Below are positions 7,715 through 16,244 of a stretch of DNA of 64,000 bases, piece after piece; within the stretch, counting starts at the first letter, position 1, and each line of letters opens with the position of its first letter. Source of the stretch: Pseudonocardia broussonetiae (lineage in GTDB: Bacteria; Actinomycetota; Actinomycetes; Mycobacteriales; Pseudonocardiaceae); NCBI RefSeq assembly GCF_013155125.1, contig NZ_CP053564.1, positions 2,239,501 to 2,303,500 of the forward strand. Direction: 5' to 3'. The notes beneath the pieces are model-generated. The model worked only from the letters and a program-made list of their open reading frames with translations. It was not told the origin of the DNA and did not search any database. The translations under genes and the position numbers were made by a program.

Positions 7715-8263
7715 TCACGCCGTGGTGACCGCCGGTCGGTGGACGACCCGGTACCAGTGCTCCGTCTCGCCGGGCACCGGCTCCAGCCGCACCGACGGCC
7801 CGCCGGGGCGGTGGAACAGGCGCGTCCCGTCGCCGAGCAGGACCGGGGCGACGAACACGAGCACCTCGTCGAGCAGCCCGGCGTCGGCGCACTGCCGGGC
7901 GACGTCGGCACCCAGGACGTTGACGTACCGCTCGCCCGCCGCCTCCGACGCCAGCGCGACGGCCTCGTGCAGGTCGGACGAGAACACGACGCCGGGCGGC
8001 GGGTCGTCGGGCGGGCGGTGCGTCAGCACGACCGACGGGCCGGTGTACGCGCCGCCGAACGCGCCCTCCTGCTCGGTGCCGCGGTGGGGGTCGTCGCCGC
8101 CGTAGGTGGTGCGCCCGGCCAGGATCGCGCCGACGCCGGCCAGCAGCCGGTCGGCGGTGGGGTTCGGACCACCGAGGTGCTCGGTCAGCCAGGACATGTC
8201 GCCGCCGGGCCCGGCGATGTAGCCGTCCAGCGACATCGTGGCGGAGTACAGCAGGGTGGCCAT
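7715..8263 (-). CDS. Dihydrofolate reductase-like (RibD C-terminal) protein
   Basis: 182 residues. The start MATLLYSATMSLDGYIAGPGGDMSW is the hallmark of YwjB/RibD_C reductases; the NADPH region (ILAGRTTYGG, VVLTHRPPDD, YVNVLGADVARQC) and the terminal VLLGDGTRLF follow. These proteins resemble bacterial dihydrofolate reductase and riboflavin reductase but usually have unknown substrates. A strong ribosome-binding site (GAGGAGGA) sits just before the ATG. The gene is transcribed leftward, divergent from the serine hydrolase gene at 8438. Confidence 0.88.
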   Translation of the reverse strand: MATLLYSATMSLDGYIAGPGGDMSWLTEHLGGPNPTADRLLAGVGAILAGRTTYGGDDPHRGTEQEGAFGGAYTGPSVVLTHRPPDDPPPGVVFSSDLHEAVALASEAAGERYVNVLGADVARQCADAGLLDEVLVFVAPVLLGDGTRLFHRPGGPSVRLEPVPGETEHWYRVVHRPAVTTA

Positions 8264-8437
8264 GGGTCCTCCTCGTGGTCGTGACGGGTCCGACCGCCGC
8301 CGCCGGCGGAACTCATCGGGCCGACCCGCCACATGGCGGCCGGCGCACCCGAACCTGCGCACCGCTGTCGGTTACGGCGCCCGCCCGGACTCCGGACGAT
8401 GGCGCCCACATCGTCCACGGCCAACGGAGGTCAGCAG

Positions 8438-9613
8438 ATGGGTTCGACGATCGACGGCACCGCCATCGACAGGGTCCTGCAGGGAGCGGTCGACGCGGGC
8501 GCGGTCCCGCACGTCGCCGCGATCGCGGCCGACCGCGACGGCATCGTCTACGAGGGCGGCGCGGGCGTCCGGGTGGTGGGCGAGAGCTCCGACCCGGTGA
8601 CGACGTCCACGCAGTTCCGGATCATGTCCATGACCAAGATGGTCGCGACGACGGCCGCGCTGCAGCAGAAGGAGCGCGGCGAGCTCGACCTCGACGCCCC
8701 GATCGAGGAGTACTGCCCGGAGTTCGCGCAGGTCCAGGTGCTCGAGGGATGGGACGGCGACACGCCGCGGCTGCGCGCGCCGGCGTCGAGGGCCACCGTG
8801 CACCAGCTCGTCACGCACACGTCGGGGCTGGGGTACTGGTTCTGGAACGACCAGCTCGTGCAGTTCGAGGCGGCCACCGGCACCCCCAACGTCGTGCCGG
8901 GGAAGAAGGAGGCGTTCGGCGCGCCCCTGCTGCACGACCCGGGCGAGCGCTACACCTACGGCATCAACACCGACTGGCTCGGCAAGGTCGTCGAGGCCGT
9001 CGCCGGCACGACGCTGGACGTCGTCGTCAAGGAGGGCATCACCGGCCCGCTGGGCATGGACGACACGATGTTCCGCCTCGACGCCGGGCGCACCGCGAAC
9101 GCCGTGACGGTGCACGTCAAGGGCGAGGACGGCGCCTGGACGTCGGCCGGGGAGATCCTCAACCAGGAGCCGGACTGGTGGGCGGGCGGCCACGGCCTGT
9201 ACTCCACCCCGCGCGACTACATCCGGTTCGAGCGCGCCCTGCTGCGCGGCGGCGAGCTCGACGGCGCCCGGATCCTGTCGGAGGCGACGGTCGACGCCGC
9301 GTTCTCCAACCAGATCGGCGACCTCGACTTCCCGGCCGAGATCCCCACGGCCGACCCGCCCATCACCGACACCATGCACGCGGGCCCGGGCTGGAAGTGG
9401 GGCTACGGCCTCATGCTCAACACCGAGGACCTCCCGGGGCGCCGCCGCGCGGGCACCGGCGCCTGGGCGGGCCTGTTCAACACGCACTTCTTCGTCGACC
9501 GGACGACGGGGATCTGCGCGTCGATCTACACCAACTCGCTGCCCTTCATCACCGAGCACGAGGCGTGGAAGATGTACGGGGACTTCGAGACCGCCCTGTA
9601 CGCGTCCCTGTAG
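8438..9613 (+). CDS. Serine hydrolase, beta-lactamase/class C family (EstB-like)
   Basis: 391 residues with the ATG preceded by an ACGGAGGT ribosome-binding site. The catalytic SxxK is Ser64-Met-Thr-Lys67 in IMSMTKMVATTAALQQ; the second motif is YTYGINTDWLGKVVE (YxN type) and the late GWKWGYGLMLNT/GAWAGLFNTHFFVD region carries the third. There is no signal peptide, so the enzyme is probably a cytoplasmic esterase rather than a secreted beta-lactamase. It lies eight bases upstream of an alpha/beta hydrolase gene, forming a two-hydrolase operon. Confidence 0.88.
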   Translation: MGSTIDGTAIDRVLQGAVDAGAVPHVAAIAADRDGIVYEGGAGVRVVGESSDPVTTSTQFRIMSMTKMVATTAALQQKERGELDLDAPIEEYCPEFAQVQVLEGWDGDTPRLRAPASRATVHQLVTHTSGLGYWFWNDQLVQFEAATGTPNVVPGKKEAFGAPLLHDPGERYTYGINTDWLGKVVEAVAGTTLDVVVKEGITGPLGMDDTMFRLDAGRTANAVTVHVKGEDGAWTSAGEILNQEPDWWAGGHGLYSTPRDYIRFERALLRGGELDGARILSEATVDAAFSNQIGDLDFPAEIPTADPPITDTMHAGPGWKWGYGLMLNTEDLPGRRRAGTGAWAGLFNTHFFVDRTTGICASIYTNSLPFITEHEAWKMYGDFETALYASL

Positions 9614-9621
9614 GAGACCCC

Positions 9622-10581
9622 GTGACGACGGCGCGGCCCGACTTCGACCCCGAGCTGAAGGCCGGGCTGGCCGTCGTCGGCGGGGTGTTCCCGCCGACGA
9701 TCACGCCGGACCTCATCGCGTTCATGCGGCGCTCCTACGCGTCGCCGCCGATCGAGGACACCCTGCGCGGCCGGCCGATCGCGCGGCACGAGGAGACGAT
9801 CGCCGGGCACGGGGGCGACCCGATCACCGTGTCGGTGCTGCGGCCGACCGCGGCGTCGGGCCCGCGGCCGGGCGTGCTGTTCGTCCACTCCGGCGGACTG
9901 ATGTTCGGCGACCGGTTCAGCGGGGCCGACCTCGTCCTGGACTGGGTCGACCGGCTCGGGGCGGTGCTGGTGGCCGTGGAGTACCGGCTCGCGCCGGAGT
10001 TCCCCGACCCCTACCCGCGCGAGGACGTCTACGCGGCGTGCGAGTGGGCGGCGACCCACGCCGAGCGCCTCGGCATCCGGCGCGACCGGTTCCTGGTGGC
10101 CGGCGCCAGCTCCGGCGGCGGGCTCGCCGCCGGGCTGGCGCTCGCCGCCCGCGACCGCGGCGGGCCGCGGCTGTGCGGGCAGGTGCTCGACTACCCGATG
10201 CTCGACGACCGCGGCACCACCCCGTCGACCGGCCAGTTCGACGGCGTCGGGGTGTGGGACCGCGTCAGCAACGAGACGGGCTGGACGGCGCTGCTCGGCG
10301 CGGCGCGCGGCGGGCCGGACGTCTCCCCCTACGCCGCCCCGGCCCGCGCCACCGACCTCGGACGGCTGCCCCCGGCGTTCATCGACGTCGGCGCCGCGGA
10401 GATCTTCCGCGACGAGGCGATCGCCTACGCCGACGGGATCTGGGCCGCGGGCGGCGACGCCGAGCTGCACGTGTGGTCGGGCGGCTTCCACGCCTTCGAC
10501 ATCTTCGCGCCGCACACCGTGCTCGCCCGCGGCATGATCGGTACCCGGGACGCCTGGGTGGAGAAGGTCCTCGCCGACTGA
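9622..10581 (+). CDS. Alpha/beta hydrolase (HSL/carboxylesterase type)
   Basis: 319 residues from GTG. It has the hormone-sensitive-lipase pattern: oxyanion motif LFVHSGGLMFGDRF (HSGG replacing HGGG), LVAVEYRLAPEFPDPYP, nucleophile elbow GASSGG with Ser near residue 163, acid region FIDVGAAEIFRDE and catalytic His in GGFHAFD. Such enzymes cleave short-chain esters. It follows the serine hydrolase gene by eight bases, so they are likely coexpressed, perhaps for sequential ester cleavage of one substrate; that is inference. Confidence 0.88.
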   Translation: MTTARPDFDPELKAGLAVVGGVFPPTITPDLIAFMRRSYASPPIEDTLRGRPIARHEETIAGHGGDPITVSVLRPTAASGPRPGVLFVHSGGLMFGDRFSGADLVLDWVDRLGAVLVAVEYRLAPEFPDPYPREDVYAACEWAATHAERLGIRRDRFLVAGASSGGGLAAGLALAARDRGGPRLCGQVLDYPMLDDRGTTPSTGQFDGVGVWDRVSNETGWTALLGAARGGPDVSPYAAPARATDLGRLPPAFIDVGAAEIFRDEAIAYADGIWAAGGDAELHVWSGGFHAFDIFAPHTVLARGMIGTRDAWVEKVLAD

Positions 10582-10641
10582 GCGGTCGGGCGGGGTCGGG
10601 AGCGGTAGGGTCGGCCAACTGGTCACAGGGCGGTGGTGGCG

Positions 10642-11694
10642 ATGCAGGAGCTCCTGGGCCGGATCTCGGCGCTCGACCCGGAGGCCAGCCTCAGCCTGCG
10701 CGTCATCGCGTGCTTCGACGAGCTCGTCATCGGCAACGTCAACACGCGCGCGCTGCTGAGCGCGGCGGCGTCGCTGTCGGGGTGCACGGCCGGCTACCAC
10801 CAGGACCACCCCCGCCGGTCGATGCGGGTCACGCCGCGCGGCGACGTCCGGCCCGAGGAGGTCCTGGTGCCGGCCGACGCGGGCAGCGCCTCCGAGGGCC
10901 TCTCGGTGTGGCTCGAGCGCGACGGCGCCCCGCACGTCAACGACGCGATCATCCTGGAGCGCCTCGCGCTGGCCGTCCGCATCCGGCACGGGCGCGGGCG
11001 CCGCGACCTCGACAACCGCCGCGAGCTGGGGCTGCTGCTCGACGCGTCCGTGCCGGTCGACGACCGCCGCACCGCCGCCGCCCGTCTGGGCCTGGCGGCC
11101 GGGTGCCGGCACCGGGTCGTCGCCGCGCCGCTGTTCGCCGCCTGGACCGACCACCCCGCCGGGCCGCAGGACGTCGTGCCCACGCCCTTCGGGCCGATCC
11201 ACGCCGTCGTCGTGCCGCACGACCACCCGCCCGTCGTCGCGAGCCCGGCCGGCACCGGCGTCGCGGGGCCGGTGGAGCAGCTGCACCGCTCGTTCCGCAC
11301 GGCGCTCGTCGCGCTGCGCTTGTGCCTGCCGCCCGAGCTGCCCAGCGTGCAGGCCGACGACTACGGCGGCCTGGTCGCGCTGCTCGCCGACACGCCCGCC
11401 GACGCCGACCTGCCCGACGTCGACGTGCTCGACACCGTCATGACGCACTCCTGGGGCGGTCCGACGCTCGACGCCGTGGTGCGCGCGGGGTCGGTGCGGC
11501 AGGCCGCGCGCCTCGCGGGCGTCCACCACAGCACGATGCAGACCCGCCTCGACGTGATCGCCGACGTGCTCGGCTTCGACCCCTTCGACGGGCTCGGGCG
11601 CTCGCGCGTCGGCATGGCGTACCTGGTGTGGCGGTTGCGGCACTCCCGGGTCCTCGACCTCCCCGCACCTGTGCGGGGCAACCCGATGGGCTGA
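10642..11694 (+). CDS. PucR/CdaR-like helix-turn-helix regulator
   Basis: About 350 residues. No known domain is obvious in the N-terminal half, which is Arg/Val rich (LDNRRELGLLLDASVPVDDRRTAAARLGL). The C-terminus holds a helix-turn-helix of the PucR type: SVRQAARLAGVHHSTMQTRLDVIADVLGFDP, where a conserved His/Ser-rich recognition helix precedes a LGFD tail. By analogy it is a transcriptional activator answering a small molecule. It may control the two upstream hydrolases. ATG 10642 is chosen because an AGGGCGG lies about nine bases upstream; GTG at 10633 is an alternative. Confidence 0.7.
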   Translation: MQELLGRISALDPEASLSLRVIACFDELVIGNVNTRALLSAAASLSGCTAGYHQDHPRRSMRVTPRGDVRPEEVLVPADAGSASEGLSVWLERDGAPHVNDAIILERLALAVRIRHGRGRRDLDNRRELGLLLDASVPVDDRRTAAARLGLAAGCRHRVVAAPLFAAWTDHPAGPQDVVPTPFGPIHAVVVPHDHPPVVASPAGTGVAGPVEQLHRSFRTALVALRLCLPPELPSVQADDYGGLVALLADTPADADLPDVDVLDTVMTHSWGGPTLDAVVRAGSVRQAARLAGVHHSTMQTRLDVIADVLGFDPFDGLGRSRVGMAYLVWRLRHSRVLDLPAPVRGNPMG

Positions 11695-11721
11695 ACGTCC
11701 CGGTTCGCGGGGCCGGGGTGA

Positions 11722-11733
11722 GAGCACGTGCTC
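11722..11733. promoter_or_regulatory. 12-bp palindrome, candidate operator of ohrR
   Basis: GAGCACGTGCTC is a perfect palindrome centred 25 bases before the ohrR start at 11753. OhrR proteins bind palindromes that overlap their own promoter, so this is a candidate autoregulatory site. The sequence does not resemble the AT-rich Bacillus OhrR box, so the assignment is tentative. Confidence 0.4.
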
Positions 11734-11752
11734 ACGGGCCTACAGTGGGTCG

Positions 11753-12259
11753 ATGGCCCAGCCGGAGACCGCAGCGTCGACCGACCTCGACGAGCAGCTG
11801 TGCTTCTCGCTGTACGCCGCCTCCCGCGCGATGATCGGCTGCTACCGGCCCCAGCTCGACGCCATCGGTCTCACCTACCCGCAGTACCTCGTGATGATCG
11901 TGCTCTGGGAGCGCGAGGAGGCCACGGTCACCGCGATCGGGTCGGCGCTGCAGCTGGAGACGGGCACGCTGTCGCCGCTGCTCAAGCGCCTCGAGGCGGC
12001 CGGGTTCGTCGCGCGGCGCCGCCAGGAGAGCGACGAGCGCTCGGTCCTGGTCTCGCTCAGCGACGCCGGCCGCGCCCTGCGCGAGCGCGTGCCCGACATC
12101 CAGCGCCGCGTCGTGCAGGCCACGGGCATGAGCCACGACCAGATCGCCGAGCTGCGGTCGGTCCTGACCGAGCTCACCGGCAGCCTGCACGAGGCGGCCG
12201 ACCCCGATCAGCCGACCGGGATCGAGACCCCCACGCCGCCGCGGGTGTCGGCGCCGTAG
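11753..12259 (+). CDS. ohrR: OhrR-type MarR regulator (organic peroxide sensor)
   Basis: 168 residues. The start [42 protein letters not shown] closely matches OhrR: the peroxidatic Cys is Cys17 in QLCFSLY and the LTYPQYLVM helix is characteristic. A winged helix follows ([38 protein letters not shown]). Oxidation of Cys17 by organic hydroperoxides should release DNA. A second Cys at 30 could form a disulfide or mixed disulfide with mycothiol. No ohr peroxidase gene is adjacent; the 3' end overlaps the convergent VOC gene by 52 bases. Confidence 0.88.
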   Translation: MAQPETAASTDLDEQLCFSLYAASRAMIGCYRPQLDAIGLTYPQYLVMIVLWEREEATVTAIGSALQLETGTLSPLLKRLEAAGFVARRRQESDERSVLVSLSDAGRALRERVPDIQRRVVQATGMSHDQIAELRSVLTELTGSLHEAADPDQPTGIETPTPPRVSAP

Positions 12260-12714
12260 CGGGCGATCTCCGCGTCGACGTCGAGCGCGGCGGTGCGCAT
12301 CCCCGTGTCCTCGCCCAGCAGGTCGGCGGGCACGAGCCAGCTCACCTCGAACTCGATGCCGTCGGGGTCGTGGGCGTAGAGCGCCTTCGTGCTGCCGTGG
12401 TCGGAGGCGCCGACCAGCGCGCCGTGCTCGCGCAGGACGCCGGCGATGCGGCGCAGCTCGGCGAGCGTGTCGACCTCCCACGCCAGGTGGTAGAGCCCGA
12501 CGGTGCCGCGGCCCGCCGTCGACGCTCCGGCCTGCGCCCCGATCGCGAACAGGCCGAGGTCGTGGTCGTTGGTCGAGCCCTCGGCCTGCAGGAACACCGC
12601 GCGGCCGGGCATGCCGGCGACCGGCCGGAAGCCGAGCGCCTGCTGGTAGAACGCCGCGCTCGCGTCGACGTCGCGGACGTAGAGGACGGCGTGGTTGAGC
12701 CGCTGGACGGGCAT
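12208..12714 (-). CDS. VOC protein (catechol-2,3-dioxygenase-like)
   Basis: 168 residues. Two VOC modules: MPVQRLNHAVLYVRDVDASAAFYQQALGFRPV with His8 as first metal ligand, and TVGLYHLAWEVDTLAEL with YHLAWEV; the C-terminal metal Glu is in HDPDGIEFEVSWLVP. This matches extradiol-dioxygenase-like or lactoylglutathione-lyase-like proteins. Its promoter faces that of the MarR gene at 12788, with operators between them, so it is probably the target of that regulator. Its 3' end overlaps ohrR on the opposite strand. Confidence 0.85.
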   Translation of the reverse strand: MPVQRLNHAVLYVRDVDASAAFYQQALGFRPVAGMPGRAVFLQAEGSTNDHDLGLFAIGAQAGASTAGRGTVGLYHLAWEVDTLAELRRIAGVLREHGALVGASDHGSTKALYAHDPDGIEFEVSWLVPADLLGEDTGMRTAALDVDAEIARYGADTRGGVGVSIPVG

Positions 12715-12729
12715 CGGAGCCTCCTTCGC

Positions 12730-12763
12730 TTGAACGTTCAACAGGCTAACACATGAAAGCTCA
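12730..12763. promoter_or_regulatory. Two MarR-type operators in a divergent promoter
   Basis: TTGAACGTTCAA (12730-12741) is a perfect 12-bp palindrome; TGAAAGCTCA (12754-12763) keeps the TGA-N4-TCA half sites, one pair 24 bases from the other centre to centre within a base or two. They lie between the divergent VOC (start 12714) and MarR (start 12788) genes. TTGA-N4-TCAA is a common MarR operator form, so the MarR protein probably represses both genes. Confidence 0.65.
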
Positions 12764-12787
12764 ACTGATTTGCGCTACGGTGGCGCC

Positions 12788-13294
12788 GTGACGGACGACC
12801 GGTGGCTCACCGAGGACCAGCTGGAGGCCTGGCTGACCTTCCAGGCCGCGACGACGCTGCTCGACGCGGCTCTGGACCGCCAGCTCCAGCGCGACTCCGG
12901 GCTGCCCCACACCTACTACCTGATCCTGGCGATGCTGTCCGACGTCCCCGGCCGCACGGCGCGGATGAGCGACCTCGCCGTCATGACGCAGAGCTCGCAG
13001 AGCCGGCTCTCGCACGCCGTGTCGCGCCTGGAGGCCAACGGCTGGGTGAGCCGCGTCCCCTGCCCCGACGACCGCCGCAGCACCCTGGCCCGGCTCACCG
13101 ACGCCGGCTTCGAGGTGCTCGCCGCCGCGGCCCCCGGGCACGTCGCCACCGTGCGCTCCCACGTCTTCGACCGCCTGTCCGCCGAGCAGGTGTGCCAGCT
13201 CCGGGAGATCGGCGCCGCGATCCTGGAGGGGCTCGACGCCCCGGCCGCGTTCCCCGGCCGGTCCCCGCGGCAGGAGGCCCGGCTGGCAGAGTGA
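12788..13294 (+). CDS. MarR family transcriptional regulator
   Basis: 168 residues from GTG. The MarR winged helix is visible in [49 protein letters not shown] (about 62-110), with the DDRRS wing. It lacks an N-terminal redox Cys like that of OhrR. It is transcribed divergently from the VOC gene and carries two palindromic sites in the shared promoter, suggesting autorepression and control of the VOC enzyme by a small aromatic ligand or similar. The stop overlaps a possible GTG start for gpmA, so read-through expression of gpmA is possible. Confidence 0.87.
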   Translation: MTDDRWLTEDQLEAWLTFQAATTLLDAALDRQLQRDSGLPHTYYLILAMLSDVPGRTARMSDLAVMTQSSQSRLSHAVSRLEANGWVSRVPCPDDRRSTLARLTDAGFEVLAAAAPGHVATVRSHVFDRLSAEQVCQLREIGAAILEGLDAPAAFPGRSPRQEARLAE

Positions 13295-13299
13295 TCGCC

Positions 13300-14034
13300 A
13301 TGGGAACCCTGGTGCTGCTCCGTCACGGGCAGAGCGTGTGGAACGCCGAGAACCTGTTCACCGGATGGGTGGACGTGCCGCTCACCGAGACGGGCGAGCA
13401 GGAGGCCCGCCGCGGCGGTGAGCTGCTGCGGGAGGCGGGGCTGCTGCCCGACGTCGTCCACACCTCGCTGCTGCGCCGCGCCATCTCGACCGCGCACCTC
13501 GCCCTCGACGCGTGCGACCGGCACTGGATCCCGGTCACGCGCGACTGGCGGCTCAACGAGCGGCACTACGGCGCCCTGCAGGGCAAGGACAAGAAGCAGA
13601 CGCTCGCCGAGTTCGGCGAGGAGCAGTTCATGCTGTGGCGCCGCTCCTACGACACGCCGCCGCCGGAGATCGAGGTCGGCTCGGAGTTCGACCAGAGCGG
13701 CGACGTCCGGTACGCCGGTGCGCCCGTCCCGCGCACCGAGTGCCTCAAGGACGTCGTCGAGCGGTTCCTGCCCTACTGGGAGTCGGCGGTCGTGCCCGAC
13801 CTGCGCGCCGGGAAGACCGTGCTGCTGGCCGCGCACGGCAACTCGCTGCGCGCGCTCGTCAAGCACCTCGACGGCATCTCCGACGCCGACATCGCCGCGC
13901 TCAACATCCCCACCGGCATGCCGCTGCGCTACGACCTCGACGACGACCTGCGCCCGACGGTCGCCGGCGGCACCTACCTCGACCCGCAGGCGGCGGCCGA
14001 CGCCGCGGCGGCGGTGGCGGCGCAGGGGCGCTGA
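13300..14034 (+). CDS. gpmA: 2,3-bisphosphoglycerate-dependent phosphoglycerate mutase
   Basis: 244 residues. The RHG motif [29 protein letters not shown] at the start holds the phospho-acceptor His; [12 protein letters not shown] and [18 protein letters not shown] complete the active site. It interconverts 3- and 2-phosphoglycerate in glycolysis. The order gpm-senX3-regX3 is conserved in mycobacteria. A GTG at 13291 overlapping the MarR stop would add three residues; the ATG was chosen because GTLVLLRHG is the usual N-terminus. A 26-bp-arm hairpin lies downstream. Confidence 0.95.
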   Translation: MGTLVLLRHGQSVWNAENLFTGWVDVPLTETGEQEARRGGELLREAGLLPDVVHTSLLRRAISTAHLALDACDRHWIPVTRDWRLNERHYGALQGKDKKQTLAEFGEEQFMLWRRSYDTPPPEIEVGSEFDQSGDVRYAGAPVPRTECLKDVVERFLPYWESAVVPDLRAGKTVLLAAHGNSLRALVKHLDGISDADIAALNIPTGMPLRYDLDDDLRPTVAGGTYLDPQAAADAAAAVAAQGR

Positions 14035-14090
14035 GGGCCCGCAGCCCTCGCGCAGCCCCGCGCGGCGCCCTCGCGGCGCGCCCTCCCGAG

Positions 14091-14145
14091 TTGTAGGAAA
14101 GCCACGTTCACGCAACCTCGTTGCGTGAACGTGGCTTTCCTGCAA
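14091..14145. repeat. Dispersed palindrome copy 1 (terminator-like hairpin)
   Basis: Arms of 26 bases at 14091-14116 and 14120-14145 pair with a single G-T wobble and a 3-base loop. The arm contains GGAAAGCCACGTTCACGC. The same sequence recurs at 38104-38156 and a relative at 50187-50243. It lies 57 bases after the gpmA stop and may end gpmA transcription before senX3. Confidence 0.85.
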
Positions 14146-14271
14146 TCGGGTGGTGGACGGCGGGCGTCGTGAACGCCGCGTGAACGACGGCCGAAATATC
14201 GCGTTCCCGGACGTCACGGCGGTCACGACCGGGCCCCGGGGCTGGCCATCGCGGCCCCCCGCCTGCCTACG

Positions 14272-15471
14272 ATGCCGCCCGTGACCGCACTGCTGTGCGT
14301 GCTGATCGCGGCCGCCGCTCTCGCGCTCGGCGTCGTCGTCGGGGCGCGGACCGCGCGGCGGCGCGTCGAGCCCGCTCCCGTCCCGGCCCCGCCGACGCCC
14401 GGCCCGCCCATGGCCGACCTCCTGCAGCGGGTGTTCCGCTCCTCCGACACCGGCCTCGCCGTGCTCACCCGCGCGGGCGACGTCGTGCTGCACAACGACC
14501 GCGCCGTCGAGCTCGGCCTCGTGAAGTCCGGCCTCCCCGACGCGCGGGCGTGGGCGGCGTGCCAGCGCGCCGAGCGCACCGGGCAGCCCGCCACCGTCGA
14601 CCTCTCCCCGCTGGGCCACCGCGGCCGCCAGCCCGCCGCCGTCGTCGCCGACGTGCGTCCGCTGGGTGACGGCTACACGGTCGCCGAGGCGGCCGACACC
14701 TCCGACGCCGTGCGGCTGGAGGCCACGCGCCGCGACTTCGTCGCCAACGTCAGCCACGAGCTCAAGACGCCCGTCGGCGCGGTGGGGCTGCTCGCGGAGG
14801 CGGTGCTGGACGCCGCCGACGACCCCGTCGAGGTGCGCCGGTTCAGCGCGAAGATCCTCAGCGAGGCCAACCGGCTGGGCGCGCTGGTGACCGAGCTGAT
14901 CGCGCTGTCGCGGCTGACGGGGGCCGAGCGGCTGCCGGAGCTGTGCGTCGTCGACGTCGACGAGGTGGTCCGCGAGGCCATGGCCCGCAGCCGGATCTCC
15001 GCCGAGCGGGCGCGCATCGACATCACCGTCGACCGCCCCACCGGCCTGGAGGTCGACGGCGACCGCACGCTGCTGGTCACCGCGCTGTCCAACCTCGTCG
15101 AGAACGCGATCGCGTACTCGCCCGCCGAGGCGTCGGTGTCGGTGTCGCGGCGGCGCGTCGGCGACTGGGTGGAGGTCTCGGTCACCGACCGCGGCATCGG
15201 CATCGCCCCCGAGCACCAGAAGCGCGTGTTCGAGCGCTTCTTCCGCGTCGACCCCGCCCGCTCGCGCGCCACCGGCGGCACCGGGCTGGGGCTCGCGATC
15301 GTCAAGCACGTGCTGGCCAACCACGGGGGCGAGGTGCGGCTGTGGAGCAGTCCCGGCACCGGCTCCACGTTCACGATGCGCCTGCCGGTCCACACCGACG
15401 AGCTCGACGACCTCGACGAGGCCGACGAGCCCGAGGGCGCCACCGAACTGCGCGCGAAGGAGATGTCATGA
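14272..15471 (+). CDS. senX3: Sensor histidine kinase SenX3
   Basis: 399 residues. One N-terminal membrane helix (ALLCVLIAAAALALGVVVGA), a PAS-like linker, then the dimerisation/phosphoacceptor box FVANVSHELKTPVGAV with His near 162, and the ATPase boxes LSNLVENAIAYS (N), VTDRGIGIAPEHQKRVFERFF (G1/F) and GTGLGLAIVKHVLANHGG (G2). In mycobacteria SenX3-RegX3 answers phosphate starvation. The stop overlaps the regX3 start (ATGA). GTG at 14281 is an alternative start. No pst genes are in the window. Confidence 0.93.
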   Translation: MPPVTALLCVLIAAAALALGVVVGARTARRRVEPAPVPAPPTPGPPMADLLQRVFRSSDTGLAVLTRAGDVVLHNDRAVELGLVKSGLPDARAWAACQRAERTGQPATVDLSPLGHRGRQPAAVVADVRPLGDGYTVAEAADTSDAVRLEATRRDFVANVSHELKTPVGAVGLLAEAVLDAADDPVEVRRFSAKILSEANRLGALVTELIALSRLTGAERLPELCVVDVDEVVREAMARSRISAERARIDITVDRPTGLEVDGDRTLLVTALSNLVENAIAYSPAEASVSVSRRRVGDWVEVSVTDRGIGIAPEHQKRVFERFFRVDPARSRATGGTGLGLAIVKHVLANHGGEVRLWSSPGTGSTFTMRLPVHTDELDDLDEADEPEGATELRAKEMS

Positions 15472-16172
15472 CCAGGGTGCTCATCGTCGAGGACGAGGAG
15501 TCCTTCGCCGATCCGCTCGCGTTCCTGCTGCGCAAGGAGGGCTTCACGACGGCCGTGGCCGTCACCGGGCACGAGGCGCTGGAGGAGTTCGACCGCAACG
15601 GCGCCGACATCGTGCTGCTCGACCTCATGCTCCCCGGCATGAGCGGCACCGACGTCTGCAAGGCCCTGCGCACCCGCTCCGCCGTCCCGGTGATCATGGT
15701 GACGGCCCGCGACAGCGAGATCGACAAGGTCGTGGGCCTGGAGCTGGGCGCCGACGACTACGTCACCAAGCCCTACTCCGCCCGCGAGCTCATCGCCCGT
15801 GTCCGCGCGGTGCTGCGCCGCGGCGGCGAGGGCGGCCCGGAGGCCGACGGCCCCGGCGGCCGGGGGAGCGGCGCGGTGCTCGAGGCCGGGCCGGTGCGCA
15901 TGGACGTGGAGCGGCACGTCGTGTCGGTGGGCGGGGAGGACGTGGCCCTGCCGCTCAAGGAGTTCGACCTGCTGGAGTACCTGCTGCGCAACGTCGGCCG
16001 GGTGCTCACCCGCGGCCAGCTCATCGACCGCGTCTGGGGTGCCGACTACGTGGGCGACACGAAGACGCTGGACGTGCACGTGAAGCGACTGCGGTCGAAG
16101 GTGGAGACCGACCCGGGGGCCCCGAAGCACCTGGTGACGGTGCGGGGGCTCGGGTACAAGTTCGAGGCCTGA
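15468..16172 (+). CDS. regX3: Response regulator RegX3 (OmpR/PhoB family)
   Basis: 234 residues. The receiver domain starts MTRVLIVEDEESFADPLAFLL with the acidic pair and phosphoacceptor Asp52 in VLLDLMLPG, Thr in VTARDS and Lys in VTKPYS. After a Gly-rich linker the winged-helix DNA-binding domain runs from about 140 (LKEFDLLEYLLRNVGRVLTRGQLIDRVWG, TLDVHVKRLRSKVE, GLGYKFEA). It is translationally coupled to senX3 and expected to activate phosphate-starvation genes. The BLUF gene converges on its 3' end. Confidence 0.95.
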   Translation: MTRVLIVEDEESFADPLAFLLRKEGFTTAVAVTGHEALEEFDRNGADIVLLDLMLPGMSGTDVCKALRTRSAVPVIMVTARDSEIDKVVGLELGADDYVTKPYSARELIARVRAVLRRGGEGGPEADGPGGRGSGAVLEAGPVRMDVERHVVSVGGEDVALPLKEFDLLEYLLRNVGRVLTRGQLIDRVWGADYVGDTKTLDVHVKRLRSKVETDPGAPKHLVTVRGLGYKFEA

Positions 16173-16244
16173 CCGCCGGCGGCACACGACCGGATCGATG
16201 CCCCGCCAAGATGCGCAGGACCGGGCGATCCCGCAGAACTCGAC

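Noticed and set aside
12916..15393. Open frame of 825 codons on the minus strand
   Set aside because: It lies over MarR, gpmA and senX3 on the other strand; these have clear domains. High GC makes long antisense frames common.
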